Origin: Paramarasmius palmivorus
Lineage: Eukaryota; Basidiomycota; Agaricomycetes; Agaricales; Marasmiaceae
NCBI GenBank assembly: GCA_037176845.1
Contig: JAYKXP010000174.1
Location: 1 to 64,000, forward strand
Reading direction: 5' to 3'
DNA: 64,000 nt
Position 1 is the stretch's first letter. Every line of letters starts with the position of its first letter. A model generated the notes under the pieces. It worked only from the letters and a program-made list of their open reading frames with translations, was not told where the DNA came from and searched no databases. A program made the position numbers and the translations under genes. Shown piece after piece: positions 33,667-44,601 of this stretch.

Positions 33667-35130
33667 CTAGAACACAGTAGACCTCAAAGAGTCAAAACTA
33701 TGACGCCGAGCAATATATCGACTCCTTGCCGATATATTTGGAGCTGGGTCCGATGTCGCAACAGTGGACCGGCTGCTGTTCATGCGGAGAGTGGAAACAG
33801 CTTCGTCTACGCTGGAAACGCTAAGGCCAAGTGCAATACGCACGATGATCAATGTCTGCGATATGCCCTAGTGCGCCACAGTATTAGAAACAAGTTCTCA
33901 ATCTTGAATCGCACTGACCAAGACATGAATTATCGCTTCTTGGATGACATCTCCCATTGTCAACAGCCATCCGTTGTAACCAAACTGCCTGAACGCAATC
34001 ATGCACCCTGCATATACCGTGAGGATCACCGGGTAAAGTAGTCCCGACTCAATGCTGTAAGAACAATCAAGTAATTGTCACGACAAGAAAGAGGCTTTAC
34101 CTACGTGACTGCAACGATGAGCGTGTAAAGATCCCCATGTTTAGGGCCGAGTATGGCTCGTATTTGTCGAGAGAACAACACTAAACGTCCAGCTATTCGC
34201 ACACTGGATTAAAGCTGTGGTGAATTTGACGATAAGATACCGACCAATCATGATTGTCAGTAGCATGTTTGTAAAGGCCGTGCCAAAATATAGACCGCAG
34301 GTGATGTAGTTGGCCAACATGAAGTCTTCGGAGAAGTCGTAATCGAGAACAGATGGGTCGTAATCAATCACCGATTCAGTCTGCGAGAACTGCCAGCCAC
34401 CTCGAAAACGGCAGATCACAAACAAAGCGAGAGCTAGACACTGTTCGTCAATCTTCAGGTGACCAAAAAGATACTCCTTACCATAATTAGCAAGACATAG
34501 GATCATGGGCAGAGCTATCACTGTACGACGCTTTCCCCATACCACAAAACAACGCCAAAGCTGTGATATCTGCTTGAGTCCTTCCACTACCAATGTCTCC
34601 AATAAATAATGAGCACACCAGTATAGATTCCGCAATAAAGCTGTCAATATAACTTAGACATCATAACTTTGGAAGTGGAGAAGGGCTCACTTTGCAAAGG
34701 ACAGCAAACTCAATCTCACAATGAGAGCCCTAGACCGTGACGTACAATAGCAACTCGACAATTTCACCAAGAGGGATTATGGCGTACAAGTTACATACCA
34801 TGGATTCAATTGGTTATTGTAAGCTTTCGGTGGGCGATTGCTTGCAAGCGTCACAGCGAGTGTAGCCGTTGACAAGCAAAAAAGAGCAGTGAGAAGAAGA
34901 TTTGTATCCGACGATTACCTTGCTTGCGCCTCTTGAGCACGAAAAGGCTCTGCAGAAACAGAACAACATAGCATCCTAGGCCAAGTGGTTAGACTAGAAT
35001 TAATTCGTGATAAAGTTTCGTACCGTAGGTGATACATCCAAGCTAATCATAAAGCATGATATGAATAATGTACTGTTGTTCAAGCCCACGTACTAGTACT
35101 TACAAAATTGGTGCTAGCGAAGGAAGCCAT
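33667..35130 (-). pseudogene. Seven-helix membrane protein, subfamily B, copy B1, frameshifted
   Basis: Paralogue of the intact copy at 47872-49339. The start MASFASTNF lies at 35130. Following exons give 'GCYVVLFLQSLFVLKRRKQG', 'LWRCFVVWGKRRTVIALP', 'VICRFRGGWQFSQ', 'GLYFGTAFTNMLLTIMIGR', a glycine-poor final loop, and the tail 'RRHSFDSLRSTVF'. In the second exon, around the CTCTTTTTTGCTTG run (about 34880-34890), it has one base fewer than B2, which shifts helix 2 into an early stop ('...FFACQRLHSL'). At the 3' end it stops at TTC-TAG where B2 continues 'SRSDSGSDRV'. Both differences point to a pseudogene, unless the homopolymer is an assembly error. Confidence 0.65.
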
Positions 35131-35946
35131 TGTAGATGTGGTTAGGAGCGTGGATGAAGCGAGCTTCCTTTCGCATTGCCATCGACTGAGCATTATATAT
35201 GCTCAGAAGGTGTGTCATATCATGGAACTGCTGCGTATCAATGAATGAAGATGAGGCAAAGATCGCAGCTTCTGCAAGACGGGAATCACCAAGATTAGAT
35301 GCTCAAAAGTTGTTCCCTTGTGGAGATGAATATGGTTTGATTAAATATGGCTGTGGCCTACTACAAACAACGGCAAGGTCAAGAGTCCCCGCCACCAAAT
35401 CGCATGACCACGGACACCGGGGGCATCTACCAGGTCACCTACAGTGTAGGCGATGCGGTGTCACCCTCAATGGAATAGCAAGAGACAAAGAGGCCTCAGT
35501 ACCCCGGGTGTTGTCAGATGTTATCCGCCCTTTGTTTCCTTTGTTCAACTGTCCTGGCTGTCAAAGATATGGGAAGGAGGCGACTCTGCAACGCCTAGAG
35601 TGTAGGTGACCAAGAGATTGCCCGCGGTGGGAGAGGCTCAAGTCTCGAAGTCCTGTTTGCATGAACGTAACCCCAAAAAATGAAATGCTGAACAGAGGTT
35701 GACTGTTCCGATCATCATGCATTAAGCGTAAGTCATCGAGGAAAGCTCGTTGATAAATTTATATCACATCCCTGGTTTACTGCTTGAGAAAGAATGTAAA
35801 CGGGACAATGATCGATAATCATGCAGTTGACCTCAAGTGAGGCTGTTACAACGACTCTTTCAATTGCGGCCTGTGTTGTATCAATGTGCTTATACATCAG
35901 CAGAAGATATACTTAGCGATGCTATATCGATAGAAGATTAGATTTT
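35131..35946. other. B1 upstream region and spacer
   Basis: The region to about 35330 is homologous to the region upstream of B2 (49377-49520), including the TATATAT box at 35193-35200 and 'ATGGAACTGCTGC'. The 136-codon plus frame at 35199-35609 runs antisense through this duplicated promoter and is not supported as a gene. Confidence 0.5.
35193..35200 (-). promoter_or_regulatory. TATA-like box upstream of B1
   Basis: ATATATAA on the minus strand, about 60 bp upstream of the B1 start codon and conserved at the same relative place upstream of B2 (49381-49388). Confidence 0.45.
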
Positions 35947-36488
35947 CAGCTATTTACGAATCCCTAGAAACATTTTATCGTAAATCGAGGCTTTTGATGG
36001 TATTTACATCCAAACAAAGGGCTCCACTCGGCCAGACACGCCGACTCAGCGCTTATCCAGCGCTTGCAGCAGTCACGTCCACAGTAGCCAACCGTACATT
36101 GACTACCACCACCACAGTCAGAACATGATATCTGATGAAACTGCCATGCTATATAGAATATCATTTACGCTGCTTCCGTCGGTGAAACCAAGAATTCAAT
36201 GACTGAGGTCAGTTAATGAGGTCGGCAACTAGGCATGGATTTCGAGGGATGCATAACGATTCAATCCCTGTGTCAAAGAGGAAAACTCAAGTGAGATACA
36301 GTAACCTCTCTGTACTTCTTCACATAAAGTCGGCGGTGAGGAAATCAACGCGACTGCTGAAGCGCGAACAAGCGCTGGGTAAGCGCTGAGTCGGCGTGTC
36401 TGGCCGAGTGGAGCCCTTTGTTTGGATGTAAACACCATCAAAAGCCTCGATTTACGATAAAATGTTTCTAGGGATTCGTAAATAGCTG
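35947..36488. mobile_element. Non-autonomous DNA transposon (MITE) with 120-bp terminal inverted repeats
   Basis: The left arm 35947-36066 and right arm 36369-36488 are inverted copies with about 2 mismatches in 120 bp, beginning CAGCTATTTACGAATCCCTA. A 302-bp interior has no transposase. The 8-bp word TTAGATTT occurs immediately right of the element (36489-36496) and at 35938-35945 on the left, one extra T from the arm. An 8-bp target duplication and a CAG terminus are typical of hAT elements (inference). The internal part of the arms, beyond a small indel, retains further similarity ('CAGCAGTC.CGT'). Confidence 0.85.
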
Positions 36489-36834
36489 TTAGATTTCCAG
36501 TCCTGTACCGTAATGGCGCCATATGCATGAACGGGTATTGTCGCGATGGGGCGCGTGCCGAGACGCGGTCAAATCAATTATCAAGGTCACATGGTCTGAG
36601 TCAGATAGTTCTCGTCACATGTTCAAGCCTGTTGTCGAAAAGCGTGGGCATTGCTTGTTCATAGATTTCATCCGTTTGGCTGTCCGGCGTGCTCTGTAGA
36701 GAATAATCAGATTGAACGACTTGCCCAAATCCACTGATCGAACGGACTGATAAGGTCTGCGAGTATTTGTCAGAGTCATGTTGCGACCTGCATATGTTTC
36801 TCGCCCATTCACGAAGGCTGGAAAGTGTTTTGAT
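36489..36834. other. Spacer, nothing recognised
   Basis: Short frames only between the inverted-repeat element and the leader of the next F-box relic. Confidence 0.35.
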
Positions 36835-38055
36835 ACGAAGAATGATGAAGAACAAGGAGGCGAATAAGGCAAAAAACCGGCGGTAAGTATGTGCCCATCC
36901 CTGTTCCCCTTGACATTTTTGACATCCTAGGAGCCAACGAAACAGGCGAACCATTGAATCTCAAGAACCTGCTACCGATCCCACTGTCAAAAAGTCCTCT
37001 TTCCACACCCACACGATTTTTCACTCGAGGGCAAGGCCTATTTCGACCCAATACTCGCAGCTACCAACGCCAATCTCCACGAAACACGTCAAACGATTGA
37101 TCAATATCAGAAAGAACTCAGGATCCTTCGTACTTTGCTTCCTACCCTCAAAACCAAGCATCGGCAGCTTCAATCCCTATATGCTACCATCCGCAAACTA
37201 CACACCGAGTTACGCTCTTGCATCCTCTCCTTGCCCGCTCAGGAGCTCGATATCAACGCAAACACGTAAATCAAAACACTGGCGAAACATTTGTCTCTTG
37301 ACTCCACAGCTCTGGAAAACCCTTCATCTCTCTTGGAACTCCAATACCTTCCCCGGTGTGTACATCGCTCAACATTTGGAGCTAGCTGTCAAGCGTTCGT
37401 GAAGCCTGACAGTTTCGCTCTACTTTCACGTCATAAACGCACGAAGATGGGGTATCTAGAAGCAGCGAGAATCTTAAGAAATGTGTTACGCATGTTAGGA
37501 TGGTAGAAGTGGAGTTTGGGGGATTGAACTGCGAGTTTGAGGAGAATGGAGCGAATGTCATCAGGAAGGTGTATAAGGCATGCCCTGACCTCGTCTCTGT
37601 AAGTAGAGGCGCCGAAGAATACATGCTCTTGTCTCGCATGCCTCCCACTTGAACGATTTCGGCGACACCATCCTGGTGTAGAACCGAAACTAGAACCTCG
37701 ACTTGCATGCGTCTTTCCGAATCTCACATTGTTCTCAGTCAAGGCCAATAACGAATGTACATGTCGCGATCCTAACATGGCTCTCGCCCATTTCCTCTCC
37801 GAAATCCCCGCTCCATCATTGGTCCCGCTGGAGGTAGCTTCTCGTCCTTATCCAGACAAAGGTTCGACTTGTGTGTGCCTTCTCGCGGCGATTACACAAT
37901 TTGTGGATCGGGTGGAGACTTGAGAGTTTGGTGTTAAATTTACCGAATGCGCCTGACGTCTTGGTTCAAATGCCGGCGGTGGGGGAACTTGTGATCAAAG
38001 AATGTGGGCTTGGAACTTCCGAATTGGGCAAAAGTCTCTTTTTGTTGTTATGAAT
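36835..38055 (+). pseudogene. F-box family relic, nearly full length
   Basis: Follows the copy at 42043-43770 almost throughout at the DNA level. It has the shared leader (36845-36890), then 'QGLFRPN'-region relics of 'KAYFDPILAATNANLHETRQ', the coiled coil ('IDQYQKELRILRTLLPTLKT'), the F-box core ('LHTELRSCILSLPAQELDIN'), 'LWKTLHLSWNSNTFPGVYIA', 'CTCRDPNMALAHFLSEIPAP' and 'MPAVGELVIKECGLG'. The frame changes repeatedly (near 37020, 37260, 37440 and 37640), and large parts between 37440 and 37720 are missing. It cannot encode a full protein. Confidence 0.75.
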
Positions 38056-38059
38056 CCCT

Positions 38060-38430
38060 TGACCAACCCGTCCCGTTCGAAATAGTATCGTTTATCACCA
38101 AAGGTGAAGCACCCTGTGAACTCTGTCAGTGCACAACGAAAGTAAGATATACATAGAAAACGGTATATACCATGGTGTGCGTTATTGACAATATAGTAAG
38201 CATAATCGCCAATACAACGATCGGTAAAGAACCGCACGAGGATAGCTGCTGGACTTGGGTAATGTTTAGGGACAAATATATCGAGTATTTGAGGCATTCT
38301 TCTAGCTCTTAGCAAGGGAATAGAGATTTGGGTAGTACAATGCTCGTTACGATCAGGAGAAGATCAGCGCTAGCCGAGGAGGCAATGTCGAGCAATAGAA
38401 GGATAGCCAAGTGGAATTGTAGATAGTCCA
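38060..38430 (-). pseudogene. 3' fragment of a subfamily-A membrane-protein gene
   Basis: The minus strand aligns with the helix 5-7 region of A2: relics of 'LLDIASSAS.DLLL', 'ARRMPQILDIFVPKHY', and 'IVVLAILTILSIT.HMVYTVF'. It lacks the N-terminal exons, has stops and frame changes, and lies directly between the F-box relic and A2. It is a truncated duplicate. Confidence 0.6.
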
Positions 38431-38578
38431 GCGTTTTCGATCAAATCATTACTGTCAGTACTGTTTGTGACAATTCTGATTCAGTATCATAAGAATAAGA
38501 AACTTGTCGATTAAAAAGAGGTGAAGCAAACGTGGGGGTGAGTATCTGCAATATTCAGTCAAAGGATTAAGTTCCACT

Positions 38579-39679
38579 TTATGTAGCACGTTCTTCACTC
38601 GTCCTCAAAGCAAACTCGATATTAGCAGAAATCGCTGTCTCGATATCGTCCCTCGACCATCCTGTTCTCTTTGCAATGCGATAGAGAATGAGCAATGGTG
38701 CAACACCCTGTTGATCTTATCAGTTCACCTTGCCAGTCATGAAACAACAATATAGACTCACTGCATACAACGCCGATATCACGGCAAACACTTCGTAAAC
38801 CATGATGTCCAACGTTGATAGGACAGCAAATATAACTCCGAATACACCAAGCGGTAACGAACTATCCACAAAGAGAGCCACCAGACTTGCGTAAAGCTTG
38901 GGGACAGGCATATTGAGCTTCCTTAGCCTTTTTCTAGCTCTAAGCAGGGGGATAGAAATGAGAGCGGTGGTAAGAAGGTCGACGCCAGTCGAGGAAACGA
39001 CGTCGAGCAGAGTAAAGTTAGTTAAAGTGTGGTTGACGGTGGACGACCCGGCGCTTTTGATCAAGATTGTTATTGTTGTCACTGTTAATATTGTAAACTC
39101 CTCAATCGAGTGCTGAGATGATCAGAGCCTTCAATGTTACCTATCGAGATGAGTAAAAGCGCGCATGGAAGTACTATAATGCGTAGCATGGACCCCCAAA
39201 TAATATAGCATCGGTAGATCTATCAAGTTGAATGAAGGACACTATCGAAGGCATGAATCAGGCTCACCGAAAGTCCGATCGCAAGCGAAGTTGTTGCTTT
39301 TGTAAGAGCGAGAGTAAAGATATGAATCCAGCCCCTCGCCTGCCAGTACCATGCAACAGGACCTTGAGGGTAATCTCGATGCTCGAACCACATAATCCAC
39401 CCAATAGAAGTCAGAGTGGCTACAAACACAGTCTGAACCATCAAAATCGTAGTAATGTAAGTGATATAGAACGCTCTCCAGCGACGAGATTTGGCATAAT
39501 CTCGATATAGAATTTTGATGGTGATAAAACCAAGGCACAATACAACCGCTACTCATGTAGGTTAGTTCTTGTCACCGAATTTTAGAATATATGCGCTCAC
39601 CGTAAACCGTGTTGCTGAGTATGATAGCGGCATAGAGGCATTTCTCGAACAAGCGGTCTGACAGGACGTTGGGGCTCAT
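38579..39679 (-). CDS. Seven-helix membrane protein, subfamily A, copy A2
   Basis: Starts MSPNVLSDRLFEKCLYAAI at 39679. Exons continue 'VVLCLGFITIKILYRDYAKS', 'YITTILMVQTVFVATLTSIG', 'IYRCYIIWGSMLRIIVLPCA', then 'VTTITILIKSAGSS' (acceptor attaacag), 'STGVDLLTTALISIPLLRAR', 'SSLPLGVFGVIFAVLS', and a last exon 'GVAPLLILYRIAKRTGWSRD' ending at 38579. All junctions read keep frame, so the copy looks intact (about 300 residues). Same family and topology as A1 and A3, with the conserved 'RCYIIWGS' after helix 3 and the 'WSRDDIETA' tail. Confidence 0.78.
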
Positions 39680-41321
39680 AGTGTATGAGGCGAGTATAAT
39701 ATAAACCATTAAATATAGTGCAGTAGAATTCCGATAAGCTCGGGGAAGGGGTTTTGACAATTTGTTACTGGAATTGTTCATTACAGGGTCATAAATATGG
39801 GGGAGAGACTTTTGGTGACCATGTCAGGGCTATTTGTTATTGCAACTTCCTCATGCCGGACTACACGTTATCGGGAGTTCAGCTGTACTCCCGTGGTTCC
39901 ATCATTAAGCTCTCAGATCACGGAATCGCAATGGGGGACCCTGGTTCTATTTCTTGTGGTGTATTTATTGTAAAACTTTGTAAGCACATTAACATGGTCC
40001 TGATGATAGGATTCATAGGAAGACTTACGCGACGCGATATACACAACTTGGGCCAACTTAATATGTCGTTATTCTGTGGATTCTGTGACCTCGTGGCATA
40101 AGCATGTTAGAAACCTGTCATACGTACGCGCGCAGTTCCCCATTCAACTACGCGTCATATTATTCGGATGCACTGAGAATGGGAGCAATAGAGTGCGAAA
40201 TGTTAAGCCACTGAAGACAAGCCAAGGACGAAGATTACATACCAGAAAACGTGTATCCGTGCTTCGAAAACATCTACCCTGATCACAGTTGAACTCCTTC
40301 TCTACAACACGTGAAAGGGAGCGTGATCAAAGAGGCGTGTACTACATAGTTGATGCTGTGCGTTTAAGAACGTCACCTCAACATCGTGTTATATTACTCT
40401 AGAGTTGATAGCCTTTTGTAGGAAGCACACGAGCTTCGCGACTAGAGAGGCCTTGAGAGCCTGAATGCTTCACTAATGAATTGGGGGCAGTGCGCTAACT
40501 CAGCTACCTCTCTTTCGGTGCTTTCCGTGATAGCTAGAATGCATGGAGCCATATCAGTACTGGAAGACATTGGGGTACTTTACTCCGAGAGGTACGGACC
40601 TTCACTGGGCGCATGTGCTGCATGAGAATGGCTCGCAGCACTTGATCAAAACGTTTCCTTGAAATGAGGGCCATAGTGATAGAGGTATAAACAAACGTAC
40701 TGTTTCTTATACATCAACCTCCAGGTCCGATCCCCGAAATTCCAATCCCAACGAGAGCCTCGTTCGCCTGGGAGTTGGAATTCCAAATGAAATTAACAAA
40801 CTGCCCAAACGTAATGCTGGATTCCGAAGCACCACTGAAATCAACCTGGATTGCCACCAGATATGATCACCTCCGACTGAGTGCTGCGTCATCGTCAACA
40901 GAAGAAGGTAAAAAAAGAGGGAACGCACTCGGGCCAAGGATCCGTATCCAATTCATCTACGAAATCGATGTATTGTTAATAAGAAGCAGGGCATCGTCCG
41001 GGGGCGGTGTTACATCTTGTTTCAAGGTGGTCGGGCCAGAGGGCCTAATTGTGAATCATAAATCGTTAATTCAGTCGATTGTGCTCTTAGGCTACGCACC
41101 TCCTGAGAAACCGGATCCAACCCGACAGAGCTCTAATTGGTTTGGGCGATACTTTTGTCAATGCATCCCGCAATCCCAACGATTTTGGTGGTTCCTTGAC
41201 GCAACGTAAGGTGTGTTAACCATGGTTAACTGAATCTTGTTTTTATTTTGGCGAAGCACGCATCGGACCGGGAATAACAAAGATGGGTTTGCATAGAAGA
41301 ATGTTAGGATTAGGTACGCAC
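39680..41321. other. Intergenic, unresolved
   Basis: Contains a plus-strand frame at 40787-41209 (ATG within a longer open frame) of about 140 codons with no recognisable motif, and a minus frame at 40707-40937 with a hydrophobic start. Near 40470-40500 the minus strand has a weak tRNA-like D-arm but no T-arm. No feature is confident. Confidence 0.35.
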
Positions 41322-41518
41322 CAAAACTTGACAAGCTGGACTGAGATGATCATGGTATATGTCGAGATTGGCTCGGGCTCTCCATTCATTGCATTGCTCG
41401 GGAGTGAGAGCCTCTTGGCATAAGCGGAGGCAGCGGCAAGAGCGAGAACGATAAGGGAGATTGTAAGCCTCACGATGACGGGAATCAACAGAGATGGGGT
41501 TTCGAAGTCGAATGGCAT
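41322..41518 (-). CDS. Short signal-anchor peptide, possible first exon
   Basis: Starts MPFDFETPSLLIPVIVRLTI at 41518, with a strong hydrophobic helix (residues 9-34) and then a short polar part to 'SVQLVKF', where a gtgcgt donor begins. I could not find the following exon. A degenerate copy of the same stretch, including the donor region, lies near 46750-46810, ahead of another F-box relic, so this piece was duplicated with the F-box unit. Product unknown; it may be a secreted or membrane peptide. Confidence 0.3.
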
Positions 41519-42042
41519 GTATTTATATGTGATCGGACTCGGACTCGGACTCGATGAAACCGACTGGTCGCGCCGCCCACTGCGCCGCCTTATGAGATGA
41601 ATATCAGTGGTGAACTCCTCGTAAGTGCAATGTCGCAAGACTACCCGAGAGTACCAGAAGAGTCGTGGTTTTAACATTGAAAGATGGATGCCAGAAATCT
41701 TAATCACTGTCAGAAAGCAAAGGAAAGACGTGTCACATGTCCGAGTGCTCCTCGGAAATCGCTTAAAATTTCAAACTCCGCAGTCTTCTCGCAATCCTCT
41801 CTTGTCAATCGTTCTCATTGCGCCCAAAGCACGTTATCCATCGCAAAATATCCCAACGCCGTCTCTTTTGGGACTGTTTACGTCTCTATACCAAGAGTTT
41901 TGCCAGAAAACAGTGCCAGGTGCCAACGTCTACCATCTCCCTCAAACCCTCTGTGACACGTCCATGATGAAGAATAAGGAGGCGAATAGGACACAAAACC
42001 GGCGGTGAGCATGTGCCCGTCTCTTCTCTTTCACATTTTTTG
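41519..42042. other. Upstream region and leader of the F-box gene
   Basis: Carries 'CACATGTCCGAG.GCT.CTCGGA' near 41735-41760, repeated near 46815-46840, and the conserved leader ATGATGAAGAATAAGGAGGC at 41967-41986, ending ACCGGCGGTGAGC. Both blocks recur ahead of other F-box copies. The short upstream ATGs could form upstream ORFs. Confidence 0.45.
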
Positions 42043-43770
42043 ATGTCTGCCAGTCCACGAAACAGACGGACCATAGAATTTCAAGAACCCGCCGTTGATT
42101 CCCAACGTCTCGAGCATCTTCTTTCATACCCATACGCACTCTCTCCCGAAGACAAGGCCTATTTCGATCCTATACTCGCAGCTACGATTGCCAACCTCCA
42201 CGAAACACGTCAAAAGATCGACCAATATCAGAAAGAACTTAAGATTCTCCGCAAATCGCTACCTATCCTCGAAACCAAACATCGTCAACTCCAATATCTA
42301 TACGCTCCCATCCGAAAGCTACCTGCAGAGATACTCTCTCACATCCTCTCTTTGCGCGCTCAGGAGCTCGATATCAACGCTACTACTCTTCCTGCGGACC
42401 TTCGCTCCTTCACACGTGTATCAAAGCTCTGGCAAGATGTTTGTCTCTCGACTCCACAGCTCTGGAAAGCGCTTCGTCTTTGCTGGAACTCCAATACCCT
42501 CGCTCCCGCGTACATCGCTCAACATTTGAAGCTAGCTCTCAAGCGTTCGGGAGGCCTGCCAGTTTCGCTCCACTTTTACGTCCTAAACGCTCGAAGACGA
42601 GGTACCTGGAAGCAGCTCGCGGAATACGTCACTATCCTGAGAGATCACGCACCCGGCCGGATATGTACCCTTCGGCTTGTGGTGGAAGGTGCGAATCCGG
42701 TGGGAGCTGCTCGGGTATTGGAGCATCTGAAGAAGTGCGTTAGGCAGGTTAGGGAGTTAGAAGTGGATTTTGGGGGCTTGAATTGCGGGTTTCAGGAGAA
42801 TGGGGCGAATCTCATCAAGAAGGTACACAAGGCGTGCCCTAACCTCGTGTCACTCTCTGTAGAGGCGCAAAAGATACCGCTATCACATGTCCGTGGAGCC
42901 TCGGGATTCTTCACGTCTCTCGTGAATCTAGAGTTGACATACATCCCGGTCGATACAGCACTCGCTGCCATGTCGGCTTGTAAAAGCACTCTCGTCTCAG
43001 CTCGGATACATGCTATCGTCTCGTACGACTCCCACTTGCACGATTTCGGCGACGTTCATCTTTGTGAAAAACAGAAACTGGATCGTCGACTTCCATGTAT
43101 CCTTCCAGATCTCACCTCGCTCTCCGTCAAGGTCAATGTCGGATGTACATGTCGCGATTCAAGCATGGCTCTCGCCCATTTCCTCTATCAAATCTCCGCT
43201 CCTTCTTTGGTCTCGCTGGAGGTTGCTTCCTATCCTTATCCCAACAAAGATTCGACCTGCGTGTGCCTCGTCGAGGCGCTTACACAACTCGTGGACAGTT
43301 TAGAGAGGCGGGAGAGTTTAAATGTGTTGAAGATGAGTAATCTACCGTTCAGTGTAAGGAGACGCGGGTTCCGTGTTAATTAAATTCCGGCGGTGGAGGA
43401 GCTTGTGATCAAGGACTGTGGGCTTGGAATCTCGGAGTTGGGGCAAAGTCTCTTTTTGTTGCTATTGAAGGAGCGGAAGGATGAGCACGGGGATGGGGAG
43501 TTTTTTATCCTTCCGGCGTTGCGTGTGTTGGAATTGGAGGTGGAAGAGGATTGGGTTAGTGACGTGTTTGAGGATATGGTGGAGGCGAGAGTTGGTGAGG
43601 GGTTGGAAAAGGTGTGTTTAAGGGTGAGGAGTCCGGCGGAGAGGTTGGATGTGGAGAGGTTGAGAAATGTCAAGAAGGAGGCAGAAGCGAAGGGTCAAAG
43701 GTTGGATTTGGAGGTGAAGCATATGAGAATGTGGGTATGGGTGTGGCTGATTCTTCCGCGTCGTTTCTAG
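42043..43770 (+). CDS. F-box protein, best copy of the cluster family (in-frame stop or 45-nt intron near the 3' end)
   Basis: The start is the ATG at 42043 (MSASPRNRRTIEFQEP); the frame is open upstream but without a better ATG. Order: a coiled coil around residues 45-85 ('ETRQKIDQYQKELKILRKSL'), an F-box-like domain ('APIRKLPAEILSHILSLRAQ' to 'LWKALRLCW'), then a leucine-rich region typical of basidiomycete F-box proteins. F-box proteins recruit substrates to SCF ubiquitin ligases. The frame is open to a TAA at 43381-43383 and continues in the same frame ('IPAVEELVIKDCGLGISELG') to 43770. Either the TAA is a real nonsense mutation or a 45-nt gtaagg...ggag intron removes it. The related gene at 57.3 kb has coding sequence of matching length here, favouring nonsense. 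Confidence 0.75.
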
Positions 43771-44601
43771 ATGTAGAATTGTCTTGTCTGAGTTTCCGAG
43801 GCTATCTTGGGATCATTACCCAATTACTACCAAATTACAAGGTTTTTTCGTTCTTTTTTCGTTCTTTTTCCCGTTCTTTCACGTTTTCTTTGTACGCCCC
43901 TTCCTTCCTCGGGCCCCGCGTGCTCGCTTTGCTCGCATGTATACCACAATATGTGATTTAGAGCCTTTCACAGCGCAAAGGTTGCGGGATGGGACTTGGA
44001 ATGAACTATATTTGGAAATAACGATGACGTCGTCATCCGTTATCACAGCGTTATCTCGCTTTCGGGATCTCCCGAGTTGGACCAATCGTCCCTGGCCTCC
44101 TGAAGGGCTACTGGAAAAGGAACGTCATATGAATGTATCCGAACGCGTGACATCATAGAACTCCTTCTCTTCTTTTCCCTTCACCGTTGTCTTTATTGCG
44201 AAGCTCGTTTAACACAATAGGTATCTATTTCCCAAGTTCTTCACTACTGATTCGAATCTTGCCGTCGCCCCCTTACCATATCTATGATCTTATAAAAACC
44301 ACAATTCGACGCTTATGCTTTGCTCAAATCCTCACTATCTCAAAGATATCACTCAAACTCATTTCCATCGCCTCCTTCGCTACTCTTGGATTTGATACAC
44401 CCTTTGTTGCACTAGTTGTACAACAGCACCTTGCAAAGCTGTAACAGTGTCGCAAACGCCAACGATAGTGCTTCCCCAGCATGCAGAGCAGTCCTCGCAC
44501 ATGAGCATTATCCCCTCGTATGAGAAATGCAGGCAGTACTATGACAGCCGTTACTGGTGTTAGCGCCATTCTGATAGCGCCTTGAATACTTTTCTCCAAT
44601 C
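43771..44601. other. Intergenic, no recognised gene
   Basis: Frames at 43784-44158 and 44187-44444 (plus) begin in T-rich sequence and have no motif. Nothing supported between the F-box gene and the converging A3 gene. Confidence 0.4.

Noticed and set aside
33604..34041. 145-codon plus-strand frame
   Set aside because: It is the antisense shadow of the B1 3' exons.
35199..35609. 136-codon plus-strand frame as a gene
   Set aside because: It runs antisense through a promoter block that is duplicated upstream of B2, where the corresponding frame is not conserved.
40440..40525. Possible tRNA on the minus strand
   Set aside because: A D-arm-like AGCTGAGTTAGCGC is present, but there is no T-arm or pairing acceptor stem.
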